In this document: positions 29,609 to 38,000 of the stretch, piece after piece | Layout: the number at the start of each line of letters is the position of its first letter | Numbering within the stretch: position 1 is the stretch's first letter | Assembly (NCBI GenBank): GCA_903813345.2 | Contig: CAIIXF020000061.1 | Coordinates: 1 to 38,000, forward strand | DNA length: 38,000 bases | Direction: 5' to 3' | DNA from: Owenia fusiformis | Taxonomy: Eukaryota; Annelida; Polychaeta; Sabellida; Oweniidae | Notes under the pieces: model-generated | The model's database searches: none | The model's input: the letters and a program-made list of their open reading frames with translations, nothing else | What the model was told of the DNA's origin: nothing | Program-made: the position numbers and the translations under genes

Positions 29609-31990
29609 GAAATACGGGCTACAGTATTGGGGTATAGTAGTTTGATTTTTCAATATATCACTAATCTAGCTTCTTTCCTTGAAAAAACATGAGTTTTGAT
29701 GTACGTATATCAAACATGGGCCACTGCACTATATTGAACCAGGGTGCCGGTGTTACATAATGTGATTTTATGGGCCATCATACAACCACCTCTTGCCCAC
29801 TTTATTCATGTTTTGGATTACAGTTTCTACTTGTGGATTAGATTTGTATACATCTCTTTGTGAACTGAGTGTTATGTTCAATATGTGAAAATATCATGGA
29901 CTTAAATTGTACTTATATTTATAACCTGACCACATTTGCATATGTTCAACAACTGACTGAGTGATCGAGTTCATCAAACAATGTTCGTAATAGAGGTCAT
30001 GAACTTTGCTTTATTCATAATCCTATTTCTGCAACTGACTCATATTATGCATCTTATTATATAATATTATATGATTTATTTTGATTAGCAGTGTCTCATA
30101 AGCCACTGGTGGCTCGAGGCTTTTTGGATGATTGTACAGATGTATATGTATGAAATTAAGCATGCGACACTTAAAGGGACAAAGTGTGTAAATGAAGTCT
30201 CACTTTTGATCTTCATAGTATTTCCAATGAATTAATAAGTACCCGATCTTTCATTTGACACCAAAAAAAAGCTCAAACAGACCACATCAGAGTTGACACT
30301 AGAACATGAAAAAATATTTTTGATCTATCAATTTATATATGTCAAGTTTTTAGCAATGCCACAGAAAGATGGCATTGTTGTTTGCCTTAATTATCCATTC
30401 ATTTTTGACAGGATTTTCAGGTATACGCCATCTTTTAATCTAAGAGTTATTTAAAACATACACTTTGTGAAAAGTGGTAATTCACTTTTTTCAATCTCTG
30501 AACTTCAAATGCAGTTTTCTTTGCGAGTAATTTTTTTTTCACTTTTTCACTTATCCCAAATTAAAGTTTTTATGATATTTGATTGGCTGTGTGAGTGACA
30601 TGTCTAACATAATATTCTGTCCCTATTCCTTCAAAAATAGGCGCATTGCCTGTTTAAATAAAAAACAATACAATATTAAGCTTATAAACTTGCTGATCAT
30701 ATGATTTTAATATTTTAATACTACATGATACTCATATCAAAATACCAATGTATTTGTGAACAACTCTTACGTTTGATATTGTACGAATTTTCTGATTTGC
30801 TGTAGTAGTCGTAAATGCAACATATAACAATGTTATGTTACTTTGTGTCATATGAAAAATAAATTCGTACAAAGATGAGTTTTATTTCGTTTGTTATTCA
30901 ATGTAGAATACACGTTGTACATTATTTCATGTATAGGATATTGACAATAATCAGACTATCGTATTACAATAGAGAAGAATAAAAGAGATAATGATATATG
31001 CATTCTAATTTGAGATTGACATGCGTAAAGGTATCAATATTTTATCTAGTATTTCATTTTATCCCTCCCATCCCATCCCACCCGCTCATCAGCAATCCCC
31101 AGAAAATTCGTTCGGTGCTTTTAAATGTTAATAGTTCGGTTGAGTTTTAAAAATAAATCTTAAGCACTTTAAATCTAGATAAAATATTCATGATTTGATT
31201 GTGATTATCATTTCTAATTATTACATGACGGTTCCATTACATTCAATGCGTATCTAATCCTCATAGTTTATACTCGATTTTCGACAGGTAAAGGTAATAT
31301 ATCAACCCTCGGTCCCTACTATTTCTCGTGTAGATATATTGCATAACTTTCTCAGATATATCCTGTATATTAAATACATTAAATAACATTATATATGTTA
31401 GTCTCAGCCTAGACAGTATATATATCAATTTTATTGGATAATGCCATGGGCTTTCCCACGATAATGCGTAAATTCGAATGAACTTGAAATGAAATTCAAC
31501 ATCCAAAATGTGTTAATTTGATCATCCACCGTGTAACTAAAAGCATATTCATGGCCTATTTGCCTTAAAATACGATTGTGATTATGATTTCGAATTCTGT
31601 TCTCCATATGTAAAATCTAGAAACATAACAGATTTAAGTTTTACGAAATTCAGCCAACTTGAACATGAAGTCTTGTCAATTTACTTAATCGTTGATTGAT
31701 TTCTAGGTTTATTAGAATTAAAAGAACGAACGTTTCATCAAACGAGTCCTATATTCAATATCTATTCGTTGGGCCCATTCTTTAAATGTAACTATATTCT
31801 TTTAACTTTAAAAGTATCTGTTTAGTGCTACTTTAACATATATTCATTATTTTTATCCGCATAACAGTATCAAACGTTAATGCACAACTAGCCATGCCAA
31901 GAAATGGCCACTACCCTCGTCCAAAGTAAAATACAAGGTCCTCATTCTTTAATGATTATGTTTCAATTGATTTAGTTTAGTGATTTAAAT
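29609..31990. other. Interior of the 11.1-kb element, part 2; no gene seen
   Basis: AT-rich with few landmarks: a C-rich CCCTCCCATCCCATCCCACCC stretch near 31063 and the short palindrome AAAATAGGCGCATTGCCTG near 30636. The longest frame (31261-31506 minus) has no recognisable domain. Confidence 0.45.
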
Positions 31991-32179
31991 GTAGGAAAAT
32001 GAGTCGCTGTGATGTCATATCTGGCGCAGCAATTTCAAAGTCACTGCAAAAAATTGAAACATCAGTCGGATCATAAGACTAAATAAAAAAGCTATTTAGG
32101 GATGAATAACATTCGGTGAAATCCGTGATATCGTTATATCATTCGTTAATTGTCAAAGCTGCGCCCATTTCTCGGTGCA

Positions 32180-32400
32180 GGCAGATATAAGGCGGCCAGA
32201 CTGGTACCCTTTGCATTCGTTTGACTTCACTTCTTAAAAGAGAGCTTCGTCTTCACTCTTTCAAACTAAAATAAACCTGTGAACTCACCGCGCCAATCAG
32301 TGTTCGTCGGCCAAATTTGACCGACGTTCTATATATGGTCATTCCTTCTGACGTCATCGTTGAGCCCGGAATTGACTAATGACATGCGCATATTTAATTA
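32180..32400 (+). promoter_or_regulatory. GC-richer promoter- or LTR-like patch
   Basis: GATATAAGGCGGCC (about 32186) resembles a TATA box with a GC-rich downstream. It is followed by TCTTCACTCTTTC and AATAAA-like ATAAACCTGTGAAC (about 32270). A TTTGACCGACGTTC block follows, then TGACGTCATCG (about 32350, a CRE). The TATA to AATAAA order over ~85 bp is what the R region of a retroelement LTR looks like, but no LTR boundaries, primer-binding site or second copy are visible. An ordinary promoter is equally possible. Confidence 0.25.
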
Positions 32401-33162
32401 GAACGCATTTGGCGTATGTTTGTTCAGGCTCGCTGAATGGTGGAAGAAAGGTCAGCGCATAGGTCAGAAGTGATTTATATTATTACCCAAACTGTCACCG
32501 GTACCCGTCGTGGGGGCGGGGCTACTAAACTGTAATATGGTCTCTACTAGGCAGAGTGTAGTTTAACTAGACTCTGCACGCAGGGTACCAGACTGGGCAT
32601 ACACAAAATGTATTGTATGTGCTCCTTAGGTTGCACTCGGGTGCTATCAACATCGAACACACACACGTTTAAGATACACAGAGATAATTAAGGGATGAGT
32701 GACAAAGGGATGTTAAAAACAGGTGGCTATTGCAATTGATATTTTAATGTAACTTTAGTATGTAACAATCTTTTCATCAATAAAAATAACATCTTAGATA
32801 TTACAGCTACATGTACAATGTGAGTGTATTTAAAAATGTAGTACATAGCTAGTTCCATCTATAAAGATGTCTGATGACAAAAAGCTCAATTTTCCTTGAT
32901 GTCGTGGTCAATGGGACTTTAACACGTAAACTACTGTTTTTTATTTTTTTGTTTTAAAGTCACTTATAGCAAACAACTATAATTATCTCACTATATGCTT
33001 ATGACATATTCATGTATACGTTGTTTGTCTTTTTTTCAAATCAACTTACGGAAATATGCAATACACCAAGTTAAAAAAGTGGTACGAATCATAAAAGCGA
33101 CGTTGGGTGTTTCACTAGTAATTTTTATATGAAAAATCTAGAAATATTACCCAAATTAAACT
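32401..33162. other. Interior spacer, no gene seen
   Basis: It contains the hairpin GCAGAGT...ACTCTGC near 32553-32578. GCAGGGTACCAGACTGGGC near 32580 is roughly the reverse complement of CCAGACTGGTACCC near 32198, so the GC-rich patch is partly mirrored. Otherwise AT-rich. Confidence 0.4.
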
Positions 33163-33345
33163 ATGACTATTCAAGAATGGTTGAGAATGGTCTTTTATGA
33201 AAAAAGTTATGAAAACACATCACCAGATCATGTAAAGCTGTTTTACCTAAAAGATCGTTTTATCTTCACCCTTCGATTGGATTTCATGAAAAAATATTTT
33301 TATGACAAAATAGGATTTGTAGGATATCGACGCTCTAACATGTAG
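33163..33345 (+). repeat. Diverged internal copy of an arm segment
   Basis: TTTTATGAAAAAAGTTATGAAAACACATCA and the following ~120 bp resemble 34445-34565 of the right arm (TTTTATGAAAGAAGTCATGAAAACACATCA...) in the same orientation, at perhaps 70-75 percent identity. The 60-residue open frame here is a by-product of this repeat. Confidence 0.6.
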
Positions 33346-33420
33346 TTTTAATCACACGCAGGTATCTGGTTTTATTGCGTGTAGAATGTATCGATATCAG
33401 GACCGCTACATGCCAGTGAC

Positions 33421-34854
33421 CTTGCTCCTTTCTGTCGTATTAAAAAAGCAAAAATAACATATCACGGTGGGGTGCGAACCACTCGCCTGGGACTTGGTTA
33501 TTCACTAGTACCATAGGCGTTCATCTATTCTGGATACAACTGACGAGTTGTATTTACGTGCAGTCAAAAGTGAAGATCATTTTGAATTGACGCTCGGTAT
33601 AAATATATAATACTTTTATCCTTTCGTATCGGTTGCACGTTAGCCTCATGGCTAACGTGCCTAGCTTCCATGCTCTAGGTTAGTCGATCGAGACCCGTTC
33701 ATGGCGAATTTTTTGATTTGCTTGTTGTAAAGATATAATAAGTAGGGCAAAATCCAGAAAAAGTAGATCAAAAATACTCCAATGGAGTATAAAATTGTCA
33801 CCAGGATTCCGAAATGAGACGAATGTAAACTCGTTAAATCTCGGTAGATGAAGTAGGTCAGAAAATCCGGATTAATCCGAACAAGGTTCGGAAATCTTCG
33901 TCATAAGAAGTAGATCAAAAATACTCCAATGGAGTATAAAATTGTCACCAGGATTCCGAAATGAGCCGAATGTAAACTCGTTAAATCTCGGTAGATGAAG
34001 TAGGTCAGAAAATCCGGATTAATCCGAACAAGGTTCGGGAATCTTCGGAATAAGAAGTAGATTAAAAATACTCCCAATGGAGTATAAAATTGTCCCCAAT
34101 ATTCCGAAATACGACGAATCGAATCGGCAAACTTCGGTAAAATAATGAAGTGCATAAAAACCGAAATGATCCGATGAACGTTCGGATAAAATCGTGAACA
34201 GGTGTCAGGGGTTTCCCCTCATCTTTCCCCACATTGTTCTAAAAGCCTTATATGGATTTATCACGTAACATTCAAAATGACGTTCCTATATGGTTCTATT
34301 GGTTCGAACACGTGACCAAATATACCAAATAAAAATTTTACCTTGACCACTGGATGGGATTTCATAGAAAATATCCAAGAAAACCTATCCTCGTGATCCT
34401 TAAATCACTTAAATTCGATCATTTTATTTTCACCCCTTGATGGAATTTTATGAAAGAAGTCATGAAAACACATCATCATGTAAGGGTTTTCACCTAAATT
34501 AGCTCGTTTTATCTTGAGCCTTCAATTGAATTTCTTGAAGAAATATTTTATGAAAAAATATCATCATGTTATGATTTGTATTTAAATAAGACCGTTTCAT
34601 CTAAATACTTGGATAATATTTCATAAAAAATGCACTTTAAAATTTTTCAGAATTTGCCTTAATTTATCAATGTAATGAAAGTATACGATTAACTCTCAAA
34701 TAGCGTTCTATTTTAACCTTTTTATTGAAATCAATACAGGACTCGCTCTCTAAATATCTAATAAAAATTCAACCCTTGGATGTGATTTCGTTGGGAAAAA
34801 AATATGTCAAGTCCAGAATCAAATGATTTGTCCAGAACCTCTTAAGATCCTGTT
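33421..34854 (-). repeat. Right arm of the 11.1-kb element
   Basis: Reverse complement of 23750-25201. Similarity begins at CCTTGCTCCTTTCTGTCGTATT and runs to the end. The tandem block at 33755-34140 has slightly different unit lengths from the left arm. The minus frame 34155-33901 mirrors the plus frame of the left arm. Confidence 0.9.
33635..33660 (+). repeat. Perfect hairpin near the inner edge of the right arm
   Basis: GCACGTTAGCC, loop TCAT, GGCTAACGTGC: an 11-bp perfect stem. It is followed by CCTAG...CTAGG and GATCGAGACCCG, giving a tRNA-like succession of D-arm-like, anticodon-arm-like and T-arm-like pieces. The left-arm counterpart (about 24965-24990) has a less perfect stem. Confidence 0.6.
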
Positions 34855-34858
34855 ACCC
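34855..34858. repeat. Right ACCC target duplication of the 11.1-kb element
   Basis: Copy of 23746-23749, directly followed by TGATAAATAATCTGTTTG, the continuation of the interrupted D3 unit. Confidence 0.75.
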
Positions 34859-36630
34859 TGATAAATAATCTGTTTGTTAGAGTTAATGGATTAATTTCTA
34901 CAGCCTATGGCTCTACTTTCCACAAAAAAATACAAATTAAGTTTTTCATATTTATTTCTTTGTATAGTGTACCTCGTGCTATGGTTAACATTGTGTTAAA
35001 ATTTGGATTCAATCGATTAACTCATTGGGAAGTAATTTCTTGATTTTTAATTATGGGGTTTTCTCACAATTTAACTCCATTGTTTCTCTGTAACATTAAG
35101 TTTAATACAACAAACAACATTAAAGCCCTCTCTTACACAGACACAAACAAACACCACTATTCACTTCGCAAACCACACAAAACGTTTATAACACAAACTT
35201 GCAAAAATATTCAGCTCAATACATTACGCATTTGATACAGGTCTGTGGCCATGGGAGGGGGGGGGTCGTTGGGTTCATGTGAATCCCCCACCCCCTTGCC
35301 AAGATTCTTTCAAAATCATACAGTTTTCACCAATCTGTTGGCCAACATTATCAATTTTGACCCCTTGGCACGTTTTGAAAATTGACCCCCTGAGCTCAAA
35401 CTTATTACGAGCCTGTAATATACCAGAAATATTGCTCAGATTTCATCTGACAAATCACTTATAATAAATTAGAAAATAACATGCAATATGTAAATGATAC
35501 AAGTAGTATTGAGCCATATTAAAACAAAGTTAAAACTTGTATTCTTTCACATTTCACAATTCATGTGCTTTCTGTTATCCATATGATATCTGAGATAAAC
35601 ACCCGTGATAAACAACAGAGATTAGTCCGTGCAATACAGTTGTTTCTATTAGAATTGGACCATTTCTGTTTATAACAGCTGGTTTTATTAATCATTCTTT
35701 GTTTTACGTTTTAATACAGTATATACATATACAAAAGGTGCAAGATTCGGTATGTTTAGTTGATAATGTAATAATGCAAATAAAGAAACGGGCGCATTTT
35801 ACATTTATTGCAAATGTTTCACTGACAAATTGATGATTATGTTTTAAGCAAATTGGTGCATGGAAGAACAAACTGATGCAAATAACATACAGTATGGACA
35901 TACAGCTATGTCAGAGCAATATGATAAGTAAGACTTTAATCCCTAATTATTCAATTTCTATAAAATGATTTTCGTTAACACTGATAACTAATCTGTTTGT
36001 TAGAGTCAATGGATTAATTTCCTACAGCCAAAGTTCCACAAAAAAATAATTTGCAAATTAAGTTTTTTATATTTATTTGATTGTATATTATCCCCCTTGT
36101 TATGATTATCATTGGGTTAAAATTTGGATTCAATCGATCACTTCATTGGAAAAATATTTTTTAATTCTTGATTAATAAGTTTTCCTCACATTGTTTCTCT
36201 GTCACATCAAGGTTACAATAAACGACAATTAAATCCCCCTCTTATATTACACAGGCACAACCACCTGTATTCACTTTGTCAGCCACAAAAAAACAGTCTT
36301 GACACAGAAATGCTCAATATTCAGCTAAATATATTACGCATTTTATACAGGCCCGTACACCCCCTCCCCTTGGCCAACAATTCTTTCAAGATCATGCAGT
36401 TTTTCACCATCTCGTACATTTATTGACATGTCAGAGCAATATAAATAAAACTTTAATCCCCAAGTAATTAATTTCTATGACAAATTAAGTTTTTCTAATT
36501 TATTTGATTCTTTAGTGTCCCTCTTGCTGTGATAAATATTGTGTTAAAATTTGGAATTAATCGATTAACTCATTGAATAGTATTTTTTTGATTTTTAACA
36601 AATGACTTTTCTTCACCTTTAATCCACAGT
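34859..36630 (+). repeat. ~530-bp direct-repeat family, right units (rest of D3, D4, D5)
   Basis: The rest of D3 starts at 34859 and shares GTTAGAGTTAATGGATTAATTTCTACAG-type and later blocks with D2 and D4. D3 carries ~500 bp of extra sequence (about 35370-35905). D4 runs from the anchor near 35934 to the next anchor at 36453, period 519. D5 is partial, to about 36630. The GTAGCC/G-run relic appears at 35236-35300 and 36348-36380. Confidence 0.8.
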
Positions 36631-36639
36631 TATTACCCA

Positions 36640-38000
36640 AATGTTGAAAGAAACAGTGAAAGGTTAAACTAGGCTCATGAGTATGTTTCAATTTGAGACA
36701 TAGTATGTGATGTGCTCCGGGTACATCATTATATTAAAAAGTTCAATTTGGCGCATTAGTATAGTTCAATTTGGCGCATTATTTATGATGTTCAAAGTAC
36801 ATCCTTACAGTGAAAGATTAAACTTGGCTCATGAGTATGTTTCAATTTGGTGCAAAGTATGGCATGTGCTTCAAGTACATCAGTATTTTAAAACGTTCAA
36901 TTTGGCGCGTTAGTATAGACCAATTTGGCGCACTTTTTATTATGTTCAAAGTTCATCCTTGTATTGAAAGGTTAAACTTGGCTTATGAGTATGTTTCAAT
37001 TTGGGAATAGTCTATGACATGCTCTGAATTCATCAGTATATTAAAAAGTTCAATTTGGCGCATGCATTGGTATAGTTCAATTTGGCGCGTTATTTATGAT
37101 GTTCAAAATACATCATTATATTGAAAGGTTAAACTTGGCTCATTAGTATGTTTCAATTTGGGACATAGTATGTTATATGCTTTAAGTTCGTCAGTATATT
37201 AAAAAGTTCAATTTTGGCGCATTATCATACTTCAATTTGACGCATTATTCATGATGTTCAAAGTACATCCTTACATTGAAAGGTTAAACTTGGCTCATGA
37301 GTATGTTTCAATGGGACCTAGTATGTGATGTGCTCTAACTTCATCAGTATATTAAAAAGTTCAATTTGGTGCATTATCATAGTTCAATTTGGCGCATTAT
37401 TTATGATGTTCAAAGTACATCCTTACATTGAAAGGTTAAACTTGGCTCATGAGGATGTTTCAATGGGACATAGTATGTGATGTGCTCCAAGTTCGTCAGT
37501 ATATTAAAAAGTTCAATTTGGCGCATTAGTATAGTTCAATTTGGCGCATTATTTATGATGTTCAAAGTACATCCTTACATTGAAAGGTTAAACTTTGCTC
37601 ATGAGTATGTTTCAATTTGGGATATAGTATGTGATGTGCTTCAAGTACATCAGTATATAAAAAGCTCAATTTGGCGCATTAGAATAGTTCAATTTGGCGC
37701 ATTATTTATGATGTTCAAAGTACATCCTTACAACGAAAGGTTAAACTAGGCTCATGAGTATGTTTCAATTTGGGATATAGTATGTGATGTGCTTCAAGTA
37801 CATCAGTATATTAAAAAGCTCAATTTTGCGCATTAGTACATCAATTTGGCGCATTATTTATGATGTTCAAAATACATCATTATATTGAAAGGTTGAACTT
37901 GGCTCATGAGTATGTTTCAATTTGGGATATAGTATGTTATATGCTCTAAGTTCGTCAGTATATTAAAAAGTTCAATTTGGCGCATAATCATAGATCAATT
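36640..38000 (+). repeat. ~153-bp satellite with paired TTTGGCGC motifs, continues past the window
   Basis: Anchors AGGTTAAACT lie at 36661, 36815, 36969, 37126, 37281, 37433, 37585, 37738 and 37890: nine units at 152-157 bp. Each unit has GTTCAATTTGGCGCATTA twice, 20-30 bp apart, plus GTTCAAAGTACATCCTTA and GGCTCATGAGTATGTTTCAATTTGGGA. Where the period is a multiple of three a frame stays open (36707-36913, 37477-37749), but that is a numerical accident. Confidence 0.95.

Larger units (their letters stand above)
23750..34854. mobile_element. 11.1-kb mobile element with ~1.45-kb terminal inverted repeats
   Basis: The two ends are mirror images: AACAGGATCTTAAGAGG at 23750 and CCTCTTAAGATCCTGTT ending at 34854. 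The flanking 4-bp repeat ACCC and the uninterrupted paralogous sites show that the whole 11,105 bp entered one unit of a ~530-bp repeat family as one piece. The arms are about 1.45 kb. The 8.2-kb interior has no recognisable transposase, integrase, polymerase or other long frame, so the copy is non-autonomous or decayed. A 4-bp duplication is known for several DNA transposon superfamilies (Ginger, Sola, Academ and, with TTAA, piggyBac/Kolobok). The terminal bases match none that I can name. Two separate solo insertions are less likely given the flanks. Confidence 0.8.

Noticed and set aside
33632-33700. Functional tRNA gene
   Set aside because: The arms are tRNA-like but the acceptor stem, a 7-nt anticodon loop and a proper T-arm cannot all be formed.
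23750-34854. Polinton/Maverick identity for the large element
   Set aside because: Polintons are 15-20 kb, encode several proteins and make 6-bp duplications. Here there is no coding interior and the duplication is 4 bp.
23750-34854. Two independent inverted insertions of a 1.45-kb element
   Set aside because: The outer flanks rejoin into one repeat unit with an ACCC duplication, and the arms do not show a target duplication at their inner edges.
36707-37749. Repetitive frames with a SSIWRISIVQFGALF motif
   Set aside because: The satellite period is often close to 153, a multiple of three, so any stop-free frame repeats. Broken wherever the unit is 152, 154 or 155 bp.
36640-38000. CRISPR array
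   Set aside because: The whole ~153-bp unit is conserved, with no unique spacers; eukaryotic satellite.

Overview
The window is AT-rich, gene-poor eukaryotic DNA from an animal, most probably a marine invertebrate. The evidence is mariner and hAT remnants, palindromic repeats with runs of G next to a GTAGCCAGG motif, CCATTTT/AAATGG foldback repeats, (GGAC)n next to a short terminal hairpin, and no bacterial-style gene packing. These repeat types occur in several echinoderm, hemichordate and mollusc genomes, and I cannot choose a phylum from this sequence. There is one plausible protein-coding exon (4552-5244, minus), a zinc-binding-type CxxC...CxHxxC protein with a basic N-terminus. Nearly all other open frames are by-products of repeats.

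Layout: 1-600, satellite of about 66 bp with a palindromic core. 1320-2830, two related foldback elements on either side of an array with a short GGAGAAAGTAC motif. 3285-3910, nested hairpins and an element with an exact 18-bp inverted repeat. 4146-4605, 130-bp tandem repeat that grades into the 3' end of the exon. 6406-15614, four head-to-tail Helentron-like (Helitron2-like) non-autonomous elements E1-E4. E1 is interrupted by a 2.98-kb element with 320-bp inverted ends, which carries a 173-bp tandem array, which in turn is interrupted by a dead mariner. 16116-16992, hAT-type MITE with a perfect 8-bp target duplication. 18.9-20.9 kb, several G-rich foldback elements and a fifth Helentron-like element (E5). 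21.2 kb, a promoter-like cluster (CRE, CCAAT, TATA, Inr).

The most striking object is 23750-34854, an 11.1-kb segment bounded by inverted repeats of about 1.45 kb. It is flanked by a 4-bp direct repeat (ACCC) and inserted into one unit of a ~530-bp tandem family, whose other copies give uninterrupted versions of the site. It therefore behaves as a single large mobile element, but I find no transposase in its 8.2-kb interior. The interior holds a dead mariner, a 185-bp palindromic array, a foldback element, a diverged extra copy of part of the arm and a GC-richer promoter- or LTR-like patch. The window ends in a ~153-bp satellite (36640 to the edge) with about two TTTGGCGC motifs per unit.

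No gene pathway can be described. The biology visible here is mobile-element layering: insertion into insertion, serial Helentron-type ends, and satellites that carry transcription-factor-like motifs.
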